From NCBI GenBank assembly GCA_030077755.1, contig JAQJZZ010000008.1, positions 1,612,001-1,676,000 of the forward strand: a stretch of DNA of 64,000 nucleotides, written 5' to 3'. The translations under genes were made by a program, and so were the position numbers. Every line of letters starts with the position of its first letter. The stretch's first letter is position 1. The notes below the pieces were generated by a model. It was given only the letters and a program-made list of their open reading frames with translations. It had not been told where the DNA came from and did not search any database. Positions 11,384 through 24,500 of this stretch are shown piece by piece. Source of the stretch: Filosporella fistucella (lineage: Eukaryota; Ascomycota; Leotiomycetes; Helotiales).

Positions 11384-13155
11384 TCAAATTGGTGGCCCCT
11401 TGACTCTGAAAGGGTGTGCTTCGGTGTTGAAAACCCACTGGTTGACACCATTGTGCTCGACTTGCCATACATTATCCTATTTTTGTTAGATCATTATTCA
11501 AGAGCAGAATATGGAGTACACACCGGAGCGTGAATCAGGTAACTGTATTTCAGCACTTCCGCGAACAAGAAGGAGTCCTGGAAGTCATTGAACCCTCCAC
11601 CATTGGGAGCATTTACATCATTCAATTCCGCAAATCCGGATCCAACAGCGCACGTGGAGTTGATTGCTATAAACGCATTCCAAGCCCAGTCTCTATATGT
11701 CTGATCGCCAGTTGCTCTATAAGCATAATAGAAACTTTCGATAACCTCAGGGCGCAGGATATATTGCCCATTGGTGATATAAAAGCCTGCTTTCGCATAG
11801 AAGGCAGCTTGATCTGCCCCTGGAGGAGGGTTATCAGTGTCGCTTGGGAGAGTTACATTTTCCACCCATCTGAAGATCTCAGGTCCAATTCCTGTAAGCG
11901 TGCTGATATAAGTATCGTGGCAGCCGTTTACAAGAGCAAGTCCGAAGTCAATATACTTTTGCTCCTTCAATACAAGACCGCCAAGGATGAAGGAACCTCC
12001 GTCGAAGCAGGCCACTGCATTGTATTAGCGAACGATCTTCCAGGATGATGACGCTACTCACAATGCTCAGACTGGAAGATACGTTTCTGGCCATTAAATT
12101 GAGCAAGGAATGTCAAATCCGGTCTTGTAGAAGGATGGCTCGCAAGATGTGCAATCGAAGAATCGGCGGCAAGGATCCAGCGGTCCTTGTAGCTGGCGAA
12201 ACGAGTGGAGTCATACACATACATCTTAATCAGGTACTCGTAGAAGCTGTCGTCTCCGCCGACCCAGCCGCCTGCTGCGTCCACGAATTGACCAGAGGCC
12301 AAGTCCACATTTGTTCCTACCAAGCCTGGCCATGGTTCTGACGAAGCGGGTTTGGGAGCCAAGAGGTACGACTCTCCTTTTTCAGCAAGCTGACCATAAG
12401 TTTGATTTCCGGTCAGATCAGACAAGTGAACCCATTCAAGAACAAGAGTTCCGATTGTTGCAAGCCCATTTGTCGTCGATCCATCAGTGCCTTGTGGATT
12501 AAAGATCAGGTTATTGGCCGGAACTCCAGACGGTGTGTTGAAGGCAAAGGCCAAGTTATTGGCGAGGCGTTCGGCCTGCTTCAAAACTGCATCGACAGCA
12601 GTGGCATTCGAGGCAAGATTCGACAATGGTCCTTTCAAAAAGTCGTATCCTACCGTTGTTAGACATTTCATTTGTCCGATGTTCAACTCACTCACCAGAT
12701 AGCATCCCACCAAGGTACCGAATCGTTGTTTCGAACAACGAAACTTGAGAATCAGTCTTATCGAAATTAATGGTAGGAATATAGTCCAAAATTTCTGTTA
12801 CAATGGGCTGAATCTGCATCACCAATGCCGTACTGAAGGCATCTACAGCGCTGGCTCCCCATCCATTTCTGCGATGACATTAGCCTGAGATACTTCTTGG
12901 CTCAAATTTGAACACGTACCTAGAATCGCTGAAGCCATTCGAAACAGGATGCAGCTCATCGTGAGGGAAGGCATAGGTCTTGTATCCGTTCCAAGCATAG
13001 ACGAACGCTGCTTTGACTGAATCTGCTCTCTCTCGATTGAGGGTGTGGTTATCGGGTCGACCTCTGGGGAATGTCTGGCTAGCTGGAGCCGCGACTACTG
13101 TCGAGGAAAGCAGGCCCACAATGGGAGCAACAACAATCAATCGTGAGAAGTACAT
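11384..13155 (-). CDS. Secreted GH47 class I alpha-1,2-mannosidase
   Basis: Removes alpha-1,2-linked mannose from N-glycans in a calcium-dependent, inverting reaction. Five exons, 13155-12920, 12868-12696, 12649-12062, 12014-11524 and 11476-11384, give 526 aa. The N-terminus is a signal peptide ([22 protein letters not shown]) with no long transmembrane stalk, so it is predicted secreted or luminal like other fungal 'Msd' enzymes. Family landmarks are [61 protein letters not shown] and the C-terminal FNTEAHPF, whose Thr carbonyl/side chain coordinates Ca2+ in known structures. Several N-x-S/T sequons occur. All four introns are 46-51 bp. The length is normal for the family. Confidence 0.95.
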
Positions 13156-13878
13156 GATGATGAGATCGCAAAGAAACCAGAAAATCCTGCTATTTTCACC
13201 AAATTCACGATTGCTTCTGTTCCACGAGAATGCTCAGAGGGAAAGAGACTGTACAGCTCGAGAAAGTACACAACAGAAAGATGCAAGCTATATATGCAAG
13301 AAACCACACCTGTAGCCCCTCTCCATTACTGATCACGGCGCTTTCTCGAGATCTTGCTCACATCAATATCTTGAAATTTTCGGTCCGGAGCTCTAAATAG
13401 CGATCATCGGCTCGAGAAAAGTTCGTCAGATAGGCCCCCTTGTCGATAACATCTCTTGACATTGGCTGCTTCCCCTGACTCCGGCAGCACAATAGCCATG
13501 TGCCTGAAAGGCGTGGGCTTTACGCCCCGCAATTGGCTGTTGTGACCAAAGCTTCAGTGCGGGGTGAGATGACAGTAGTGTGTCTGGGGCAGGATCAGCA
13601 CGCGAGATCACCGTTGAGCTTCCCTAAATGCACTAGAATGCAGCAAGCTACAGCTAACTTCTAGGGCATGCTCGACGGAACTTGCGGCGCAGAAGTATAA
13701 TCGTGAACAAAAATAAGACGAACATGGCACACATGGTAACGTTGTACTTCTACCTTCTGTTCTAAGCGGGATCGTGCATAAAATCAATAGTGTGCACAGA
13801 AAAGTGTGTGCTGTGCTTAGATACTCATAGGTGAGTTTACCTTTAGAAGTTCCGCGAGGATAGGTCTGACAACATATT
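13156..13878. other. Intergenic region, GH47 promoter side
   Basis: About 0.7 kb between the GH47 start and the end of the Zn2Cys6 gene. It should hold the GH47 promoter. No gene is seen. Confidence 0.45.
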
Positions 13879-15693
13879 TCATGTGTATTGCTGATAAGGG
13901 TTCTGAAAATTGATACCTGAGAAGTGATCCATCCCAGTTATCAAGAGATTTGCCTCCAAGATCACTTGATAGCGATTGGAACCTTGCTGCCAACTCTGCC
14001 TCTGCATTTTTACGAGAGGGATCATCGCCACAGCTTGTGAGATTCCCATCTCGTTCCCAATATGAGAGAGCATCTTCAGTGCCCACTCATGTAACTCGTC
14101 AGAGACTCCCATAGCGCTACCAGCAACGGCGAGTGGGAACAAGAGTTGAAAGCAGCCTGATATCCCTGGTGAATTCTTCCCTTTAGTTTCCAGGGGGCTG
14201 TTCCAGTAGAACTGGCTGGAGACACCAGTGCAGATATCAGTTGCCATGGTTGAGATGACCTCGAGGGATTGAATCTGTTGAGAACTTGCTTCTTCGGGTG
14301 AGACTGAATCAAGGCGAGCCATATGAACCAATAGCAGCTCGTTGACCAGAATCCTCGCCCATCGGTAATTATGGTGGACTCTCGCAATCCACAAATCTTG
14401 ATAGTCATGTTTTTGTCCCTCGAACACAAACTCCAGTTCCTCCAACGAAGGCACGGTCCTATATCTCCAGAAGGCAGGAAGTTTGGTATTCCAGTCCTCC
14501 AGCTCAGCATCGATGTCAAGTGCCTCGAGGTAGATTGATCGAGGATCTGGTGGAGGGTCACCTTTCAGCACTGAAGCTTGGAGATTGACGAACCGATGAA
14601 CAATATCTGCAAGCGTTGTTATTGTCACATCTGCTGGATACATTGTCTCCTTGCAGCGGCCTGTCCAGTCTGCCATGGAGGGCGGAGATGGCTCTCCTCT
14701 TGTGAGACATTTTATATACTACATTGCAATCAGCAGCTGGCTTCAAACCACGAAATATTCATACTCACTGTAGCAAACACAAATTGCATCTTCATCCGAT
14801 GTCCCTGTCTTTCATTCCATCCTCTGGGCCGATTTGTCTCAATCATCTTCAAAATAGCAGCAGCACCGTCGATATGTATCCCCCAATAGCCCCCGTTTGC
14901 TGGACAAGATCCATTCACAACCTGCATATATTATTAATATCAAGTCTGAATTGGCTGGCAGAAAATTACCTCGAAAGCAGCAAGAACCATAATCGACTTG
15001 AAGATTACATCTAATTCTGTCTTCGAAGTGTCTTTCAATAGGTCAGTGATCTGGCGAAGACTCCTTGCATATTTTCTCCTCGCTATGATCATATACTCTT
15101 TGTTCTTGGTCACATTTGCAAGCCCCGCATATCCAACTGATGACACAGCGTCGCCAAATTCAGGAGATCTCCACAGGGGCGGCTTTCCTCCGAAATCTTT
15201 AAATCCCACATCAACCACGTGCGGGGAGACATAGTTTTTGTAGAAGAACCGAAGTCCTTCATCCTCTGTATGCAGGGTGGGACTGGGAGGTGACTCGGAT
15301 CGTTGAACTGTCAACGCCTTCCGGGAACCAGGATCCGGACTTAATGGATGTGCTGGATCTTCAGAAGAAGAAGCAATTGGCTGGTGCATCCGAGGACGTT
15401 TTCGTGATTCAATTGCCTGTTTCGGCACATTTGCCTTCTGGACGACTTTCTCACTCTCATCCCGAAACATCAGGTGCAGTTGGTCTCGATATCCACTGCA
15501 TTCTTTATTGGCTCGCTGACATTGTGAACACGCGGGTTTGGCTTGATCACACTGCGAGTAGTGTGAGCAATCTAGGTACAAAGTCCTTTCTCGGAGGTGA
15601 GAACCCAAGTTCTCGGGTTTTCATTAAACATACCTTGATGCGGCGAGTTCTGCAGTTTGAGCAACCTTTGGACGGTTTCCCACAAAACACCAT
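13879..15693 (-). CDS. Zn2Cys6 transcription factor
   Basis: A fungal-specific DNA-binding regulator with four exons: 15693-15634, 15551-14970, 14921-14769 and 14718-13879 (544 aa). The first intron splits the zinc cluster. Once spliced it reads CSNCRTRRIK-CDQAKPACSQC followed by NKEC, giving the six cysteines at about residues 11, 14, 21, 28, 31 and 38 (Gal4-type binuclear zinc cluster). The remainder resembles the fungal_trans_2-type region of C6 factors: FVSPH-like YVSPHVVDVGF, a WGIHIDGAAAILK helix, and FVFATYIKCLTRGEPSP. The C-terminus ends at QNPYQQYT, and an overlapping frame continues to 13817, so the last ~20 residues are less certain. Its neighbours (GH47, RTA1) are possible targets, but only by proximity. 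Confidence 0.9.
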
Positions 15694-16785
15694 CGTGTGA
15701 GTATCCGACTGGATCACAATGATCTTAAAAGGGAAATACCCTGACGATTGTGGAAGCTTGAATGGATCGATCTCCGAATGGGGCAATCTGATCGTGAAGG
15801 CTGACTCGAAGACGCACAAGCAATGCAATATGTTCACGTTCTTGAAATTTCTTGTTTAAGGCTGGCGGAAGATATTTTGCCAATCTGTATAGTACACTTT
15901 GCTGGCTGACTTCTTCGCATACTTGCAAACATTCTCAGCTGTATATGAAGACGAACATGATATGATGCATCTCTAAGCCTCAAGGTCCACGAATGCTTCC
16001 TTTCAGAAGGGAATTGTTAAGGCTAGCACTAGTCTAAATGCGGTAACCATATCGTGCGGCAGGGACTACTAAGCGGTGTGTTACAGACCTGGATGCAGTC
16101 TGTGCTGGAAGCCTGGGATGCTTGGATACCAACCAATTCCCGTCGGGACAAAGAACGCTCTGCAGAGGATCTCCCCATTGGCACATCCGGAGTTTAAAGT
16201 TTATTCGGAGGCTTCAAAGTTCCGTTACAGCATCATATCTACAACGTTCACATAAATAACAGACCACGGGATTACAGCCGTTTGGATAGTCCCAAATTTG
16301 ACGGGTCGGCTCGGACATTGTTATCCTTTCCTAGGGAACTTCTCCATATTGTGAGCTTTCGTTCTTCAGCTGGCGGTCGAAAACGAAAGCAGGAAGTGGA
16401 GATAATACGATATCAGTGAGTCATTGACGCTGCCATTGACTAGCCCTCAGCTCAGCATCTGACACCGTTGGGTTTCAATCTGGCTGTTTCACTGATAAGG
16501 TTATCAATCAAATCAAAATCAACATAAGACGAATCAAAAATGGGGCGACGAGAACAAACCTTTTTCTGACATGCAGATGACACGATTGAGGGAAGGGTAG
16601 AGTAACCACAGGTATTATTGCTATCTGCAAGACTCCATCTGATGGAAATTTCTCTCAACAGGTTCCTTCCCCCCTAGCCCAAGACCACGGTCGGCCGGAA
16701 ACACGGCCGAGATATATACCACCACCGTCCACCTCCAATCTACAATACAATCTCACAAGTGCGGGGGATATTGCTAGAAGCTTGA
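15694..16785. other. Intergenic region between C6 factor and RTA1 gene
   Basis: About 1.1 kb. It contains the promoter of the Zn2Cys6 gene and the 3' end of the RTA1-like gene. I see only short frames and no RNA gene. Confidence 0.45.
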
Positions 16786-17949
16786 TCAACGAGCATGTTT
16801 TGGTAGCCGGAATCCCAGATACGGGAGGTACTTGGATGGGTGCCACCAAACAAAAAGAGCAATACACGGGAAGATGGCAATGGTATCAAAGGCGTACATC
16901 ACCCATTCGTGGGAATCTGGATAGCCTGTCTTTCCCATGGAAAATTCGACCATTCGATATATTGAACGGACCTACGCAATGATTGTCAGCTGAATCCTTC
17001 GAAAACCCAAAGGCATCTCTACCAAAATCATGCCCGACGCAAAATTGACCACACGCAAGAGCGCTTGCCAATTTTTCTTGAGCTTTCGGTCACCTCCATC
17101 AATTTTGCAATATTTCTCGCTGTCGCTGCCTTCCAACCTCTCTTTGAAATCCGCTGCGAATCGTTTGGAAGTGAAGTTGAAGCGGAAAGCGATGATGGTA
17201 AATAATCCGAAGCAGCCCAGTTGTATTGCAACACCAGACTGTGCAAGATCTTTTCCCCTTTGTATTTTGCCTTTGGCATCCTTTGATCCTATATCAGTTG
17301 TTGTTATGAGAAGCGCTCCCCAAAGTTGGAGCACGAGTGCCACTATTTCGGAGGTTCAGCAAGTTCCCTGTACCAATCGATTTCGTACTTTGTGACTTAC
17401 ATAAATCGCAGGCGACAAAAATAGGTGTGATGAATCGAGGAGGTATCCAAAGAAGCTTCGTAGTGCGAGATGCCTTTGGCACAATATGAAAGACGATCCT
17501 GCTCTGGGATACTGTTAGCTAATGCCATCCTTCACATGTGAAGGTGATTCGTACAAAAATAATATAGCATGCTGCTGCTATCAACACTGGGGCTAATACA
17601 ATCAAAGCATATTGAACCACGAAGATCGTTTTTCTGTCGGTATGTTTGGCGGAGAAGCATCTTGCGATGTATCCACCAGCCTCCATGCCGGAGGCAAGGA
17701 CCTGTATTGTCCATACCCAGCTGCGGTACCTGATGAACTGAACCAAGGTGCCGATGAATGCGACTGTGTAGAATGCTGCTGCCACAGCTGCTGCTGGGAT
17801 GGAAGGGTCGTATCGATAATAGGAATGTGGTATATTGGCCACTGAAAAAGTCAAAGATTAGCATTGAATCTCGGCCACGGCATTAAGTGTTCGGCTTGAG
17901 ATTGGGTGACGTTTCTAAGGAGTTCAAATAAATGATTATTCTTACTCAT
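16786..17949 (-). CDS. RTA1-like multi-pass membrane protein
   Basis: Belongs to the RTA1/RSB1 family of seven-helix fungal membrane proteins, linked in yeast to resistance to 7-aminocholesterol and to lipid translocation. Five exons, 17949-17946, 17841-17555, 17503-17401, 17342-17023 and 16971-16786, give 299 aa, the usual family size. Landmarks are YRYDPSIPAAAVAAAFYTVAF (helix 1), ASGMEAGGYIARC, YIIFSRIVFHIVP, FVACDLLALVLQLWGA and the family-typical VRSIYRMVEF...HEWVMYAFD near the end. The start codon lies on a 4-base coding exon (ATG A) before a 104 bp intron ending TTTTTCAG. I chose it because no ATG precedes the first helix in the main exon, and the junction gives MMANIPHSYYRYDPS. Transport substrate is unknown. 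Confidence 0.88.
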
Positions 17950-18587
17950 GGAAAACAGTGAAGAACTCGATGATTCGAGTTTGGAAATGAGCTTAAGTAT
18001 CCAAAGAAAAAAAGAAGAAAAAGCAGAAACTATGGTTTAAAACATAAACTACAGGAAAGGACGATGATACTTATACATTCACAGACAATTCCTGCAACAC
18101 AATCTCCCGCTGAATACGACCCCTTGACCATGAGCGGCATTCCCTATGTAGTGTCTGATAAATTGTCATATTGAGGCACAAGCACTTACCCGCAGTTGAG
18201 AATATCCTCAGATGGAAGCAACGAATGATCTTTAGGCACACAATCTTATGTGGCTTGCAGCAAAGACATCCCAATCCGGCATGCTGCTCGGGTGTCACAT
18301 GATCGGTATTTTGCAGCGTGGTCACGCTGTTGAGGGTATAAGGATATATTTCCACGAAGTTGCTAATCTAAACGCCTGGTATGGAAGAAATGAAATTTCC
18401 AAAAGATACAGATAAATGATATACGCTCCCCATGCTTGTATAACAAAACGCCAGCCGCTTTTGAAATGCAAAGCAGGTCCACATAAAGAGAGTATGTACA
18501 GCTCATAAAGCTCATCGCTCAGATATACAAATAAGTAAAACATAAACCAAATCACATATTAGAATTATAGTGATTGTTTGGAGTCGC
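17950..18587. other. Intergenic region, RTA1 promoter / gtb3-like 3' end
   Basis: About 0.64 kb, AT-rich. It holds the promoter of the RTA1 gene and presumably the 3' UTR of the giant glycosyltransferase. It marks the left edge of the polysaccharide cluster. Confidence 0.45.
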
Positions 18588-21500
18588 TTAAACATGCTCA
18601 AGTGCAGCCGTTATGTCGTGGATGAATGTGTCTTCTCCTGGTAGGTGCTTCATCCTTAAAGACGACCTTTCTGATTCGTATCCTCCTTCAGTTCTGGCCA
18701 AGAAAGAAACCCTAGCAGGTAATACCTTCCTGACTGGAGTATGATGCGCAACTGATTGAGAGAAGAGTGTCGAGGCTCTGCTGCCACTAGTGCGGTAGCC
18801 GCTTCCAGCTCCATCAAACAAGCTCCTGACTCCTGGAGTCATGAGTGTCGAGGCTTGTACAGAGTTCATCATACTCGCAGTTTGGACCGAGCTTCTTGCA
18901 GGTGCTCTGCGTTCAAATGTCGAGATAGATGCAGTTCCCCAAACGTTGCCAGGGATTGGAAGTGAGGTGCTGTGTGGTTTGTGGACTAGGTTGGGTTTTC
19001 TGGGGCCTCGAAGGAGATCATAGCGAGCCTTACCTATCCATAGCATTTGCTCGTGCTCGCGGAGATATCTCTCGCCACCGAAAGACTTTTGAACAATTTC
19101 TCGGCTCCTCATACCAAGGGCTTTTCTTTCCTCCACCTTTTCGTACATCCGTTTGGTGATGATAGCCACTTCCTCAGCCGTCGGCTTATCAGCGATTATT
19201 GGCGCAACAAAATTATCAGGATCATTTGCGTAAGGTGCCCACTCATCCAACATTGCCAAGAAATTGATCTGCGCTCGTGCTAAGTTCCGGGCATCATTAG
19301 GCGCAACCACAGCACTGTACCGAGCTCCAGTATCGGGATCAGTGAGTACTCGAAGAGATGCTCCAACATCTGTGCAAACAACCGGGGCACCAGTCAAAGC
19401 AGCTTCACCAAGAGCAAGTGGAAGGCCCTCAGATATAGAAGAGTTCAAAAAGACCCATGTCTTCTTCAGTACGTCAGTTGGATTCGCTTCTCCACACATG
19501 GTAACAAATCTTGGCAATGACTTCGAAGCAATGATTTCGAAGCAGTCTGTTGAGTAGGAAGGCGCTTTATCGATGGCTCCGTAGATATCGAGGCGATAGT
19601 CTGTGAATCCCCATTCGTTTACAATGATGTCCGCAGCCAGAATCGCAGTTTTGATGTCCTTGGCGTACCAAACATGCGATAACATTGTCACCGTGGGCAA
19701 TTTCGATGTGATTTCTTTGATAGGAGCAAATTTTGACATGTCTGGGATTCCCTGTATATGGTGTTCAGTTGAGAAAGCTTGGTACGGTTCAATATACTCA
19801 CATTAACAACGGGATCTATTTTCCTCTTGAATTTATTTCGATGCTCTAAGGTCCCCTGACTTGTCCCAATCTCGATTTCCCAGCCTGGATTGAAGAAGTC
19901 TGCGCAAGGGAGGATATTGTCTGCGTGGTGAAGTATCAACTGACTCGTTATACGCATCAGTCCCAAGAGAGCGTTTCGTATGAAAGGCGCCATGGTGCAG
20001 AGATCTGAAGACAGGTATAAATTCGTCTCTCGCCAGCTGATAGCGTGATCCCAGATCTGAAGTGTACACCCTCTTTTGATCTTGCAGACAATGCCGTATG
20101 ATGCGCTGACACTATGATGCGAAGCTTGAAAGATAGCTGGGATTCTATCCGGCACTGGTATGGAAAATATGAACAGGTAGCGATACCACAGCTCTAAAGC
20201 GGCATCTAATTGGGCGACTGTTGGAATTTCTGTCTGGAACCAGCCTTCTGATGGGGTCGGGCTGACCTAAAAAACAGTTAGAACAAGGCCTGTCACTATA
20301 ACTGAAATTTGTGCCAAATGCTCGAAATTTTCTCACGAAGAAAGTTCTATTAGTGAGAGACGTACCAGGTCTTGTGAAATCCATAAATTGCGCCATGCAT
20401 CCTTCACGATATGACTTGTCCAGACGGCACCCCAATGCTTATCTTCGGAGAAATATGTGTTTAGATTCACTAGTGCTCGTGTCGTCTGCATAATGTCGCT
20501 CTTGGAGAATTTGCTGGTTCGTGCCCCCTTCACGAGTGCAGTCAAAATTGGTAGGAAGTTCCTCTTGACATCTGCCTTAGTTGCATCTCGTGGTACATGC
20601 TCGACTTCAGTATCCAGGCGATCTTTGAATAGTCCGTGAGTCGGTGTTAAGAAATCAAGGCCCCATAGTGGGATGACTTTCAGGCTACGAACGTTCATCT
20701 CAGTCTATTCTTGGGTCAGTATTAGTATACTCTTCTTGAGTCTAGCACTTACCTGATGTTTCGGTATCCCGGAATCATTCGCCGATTCTGCAATCATGTG
20801 CCAATTGACTGACCGAAGATTGTTGATCATATCTCGCCTACAGGCTGATACCCCACCACCCTCATTAGGCCAGGTACCTGAGTCTACAGCCAGGACCTGC
20901 AGTCCATCGTTATCGAAGTCTGGATCCTTCGATCGTGTGCGACTGTTGGCATCCCCACCTTGACCGAAGCTATGAAGATCCGCAATTTTAATTGCTAGAG
21001 GAGCCCATCCCGAGATGGAATTATCCAGATCCACAGCAGCCATAACACTATCAGCATTTTCATTAAGAAACGATTCTGCTGCAGCAAGATTCCCTCGATC
21101 GCGCCTCCTCCAATATGTGCGTAAAAGTGGCTCCTTCCTCAGCAGCCTCTCATCAAGCCATCGTACAATGACGCCATCAAACCCGGGCGTATTCTTCCAA
21201 GCATTCCATAAGCGAGATCGTGCAGCTGATGTAGAAACAGGATTATGATGTGTGTTTAAACCAAGCCATCTCGGGATTGCATGGGACCGTAGAGACTTAA
21301 AACTGATGAGGGGGTCGTCGTGATGGAAGCTATATTTTGTTGGCTTTTTGAGAACACCAAGATGATCCCACTGGATGATTGGCGGTGTTTCAATTTCTTC
21401 GCCGTTTAAGGTTGTATGTATAGTAGGGTGAAATTTGTGATCATATCTCCAATGGGATTCGTAGACATCAGATCCCAGAACGAATGTGGCCTCTGTGACC

Positions 21501-24500
21501 TGGGAATGAGGAATCCACTTGTCTAGTTTTTCTGGGTTCCTGGCCGGAGGTGCAGACCATGAGACTGTGCATGTTAGATGTGGAAGCACAAATTCAGCCC
21601 GCAATAGCTCATCGTCGAAGGTGCTAGCATGGCGGTAATGACAGTTGAATCTGATCAAACTACCATGTAGAAGGTACGAACCACTTTTGACGAGTCCTCT
21701 GTAATTGAAGTGGACTTCTTCAAAGGCGTTCTTGCCTTCAGTGCATTTCCGAAGGATAGGGTAGCGATGACTTTGAAGCTTGGTGATACGTTTCCGCCGC
21801 TTCCCTATTGCCTCAGTAGAGTATTCATATTCATAGACATTGGTCTTCCCACCCCAGGCGTAATCTTCTCTTCGCGTGAGGAGCATATCTTTCGTGTAGG
21901 TAGTGATGCGTTGGAGCTTCATTTTGTCTTCAGGCTCTTTGTCAATCGAGCCACTGTACTGATGAACTTCAAAAGTACCCTCATTCGTGCTTGAAGGATG
22001 TATGAATGCCGTTGAAAGGCCATCTGTGTTCTCGATGGCAATTTTTTGCCTTTTCAAAGATACTGTAGTCCCACCGATGTGCTCCCAGAGCTTGGAGACA
22101 TTTGCACGGCCATGGAGAAGAAAGATTGGCATCACCATACTCTGAATTGCTCTCGTATATTTCCACACGCCTGTCGCAAGAAACAAAGTAACGAAACGTA
22201 CAGGTTTGGAACTTGAATGGAGGGCGTAGTCCAGCTCGCGTTGGAACTCTGGTTCGGCGACAAATGCAATGGCTAGTAACTTGAGGCCAATTCCAACATT
22301 ATGGTATACCACACTGAAAGGGACCTTCAAGCTGCGTATCAGATTCTGTCTTGTAAATTTCGAGACCGGAGGTTTGACTCTGAGGAAACTCAAAGAGTCC
22401 AGCGAATCTTCGTGATAGAGCTTCTCGTCGGCGGCGTGCTCCCTGGTTCCGAGCGCATATCTTCTGTTACATAGTGCAACGTAGGCTCCAAAGTTGCACC
22501 GAATCAAAAAAGTCTTAATTGGAACGCCTTGAGCTTGATTGAAAACAAGCCACTCGTGTTGGGACCTAGTCAGTAGGTCTTCCTGCCCAGTACATCTCCT
22601 CAAAATCAGGTCCCTAATGTCCCTCGGAAGTCCGTCCCATTCAATGTCAGGGTTGAACCCCAATGAAAGACAGTGAAGTGCTTCGTCTTCACAATAAGCA
22701 GCAAGAGTTTTCGCCTGCGTGCTGGAGCATTTTGTAACTGCCAAGAAATTTTTCACCCTGCTAGGTACTGGTGAGTGTCTTGAGATATGATAGAGTGGCA
22801 ACGGTATAAGAAGAGATTCGACAAGTTCCGCATTGTTATGGCTCATTCCCAATAGGCTTTCCGCAACGGCGTGTAGTAATAGTTCGGCGGTGCTGATAAT
22901 TGTTAGCCTCAGCCTGGGACGTCAAAAGTCTCCCTAGCAACTTACGTCTGACAGAAATTGCTGATACTTGTTTGTTGTTCATGCACATTCATCATCTCAC
23001 AACCTATTATCAATCGAAGATGCCCGTCCTTTGCGTAAACGACAGCATTGACATCCGCAAATCCGTCTGTCATTGCAGCCTTGGGAATGCAATCTATTAT
23101 TGCGGTGCCACGCTCAAATGCAAAGACTGTCATTTCTAGAAGCTCGGCTGCTTCTGGAAATGCTTCCATGGCGAATTTAGATAGTGCTCCGCGAGGCTCT
23201 CGACAACGGCCAAGAGCATGTAAAAGCACCGACTTGATCTCCAAACCGGGATGCGTTTGTGGATCGACTTGATATCGCTCTTCATCTCTCAACGCCCGAA
23301 GGTTGTGAAAAATGATTCTGATCTCATCTTGCGAGAGAAGTGGATCCTTTCCTGGATTGCTGAATGCGTGATATACACCATCTGAAGAAAGTTTGTTGTA
23401 TCCACGATCTGAGTCCGAGTCATTTACGTCTCTGGGATTCGATTTTGTCTTGATGCGAGCGTAGTAAAGTGTTAAAATTGCAGCTGTCCAGTTTGCCACA
23501 CCGAGAGCTGTGACATCGCAGTACTCAAATTCAGGGTAGTAGTGTCGAAGAATTTGGCCAAGTGGCAATCCAATCAACACTGCCACGATCAGGGGCTTGA
23601 GACTTCGCGGCCCGGAAAAGATCTTAGTGTACTAAGCATACTGTTAGCTATTTGAGATATTGCTCCGAGTAAGTGACGCATACCTGATACCAGAGTAGAC
23701 CTGTACATAAAGTTAGCATTGTCAGTCATGAAGAATCGCCATTGCTACATACCAGTGTAAGCAGCGATATATGACAGAAACAAAATGGCAGAGTCTTTTG
23801 AATGCTCTTTATCGCTATCAAATACCCAGAGGAGAATCGACGACACTGTTAAACTCCAAACGTGGAACATGAGGAAACGTCCAAGCATGGTCCAGTAGAG
23901 ATAGCGGCGGGCTCGAACTTCTCGTTTAACTGCTTCTGAAATCGACAAGACGTCTCCTATCAGCATATTCTGGCCCCGGGCTGTCATACTATGTAATTTT
24001 GCAGCATTGAAGTCGAGAAGAACAGCCCCGATCAAGTAGTATGCAACTGAAAACGTCAGTATTCAGAAATGTTCACAGAGACTAAGTGAGTCAAATTTCA
24101 CATGCAAGGAGGAAAGAGGAATTGAATGGCGGCATCGGAAATCCATATGCAGGCAACTTACGTGCATAACCTATTGGCATCCTATAACGGGTGTTCTGAG
24201 CTGAAAGTCCTAAGAGTTTGCCACCTGCAAGAAGCGCATTCCACTTGTCGAGGAGTGCCACGATGAAGTAGAGGATACTGCATCCAACCTATTTGCATCT
24301 TATATCAGCAATCTGTATCTTCCTAAGAATGAATGAATATTACCTCATCGCCTGCTTGCCGCCAATGTATGAAGGCATTATGGAGACGGATACCAGTTTG
24401 TAGCTGCTTGAGTGTCTGCAAGGCGACTTTGGTTTGCATGTTCCACGTCGAGGAATATGGAATTGGAAGTGGGGTTCCTGAGTACCCACTGTACCATTCC

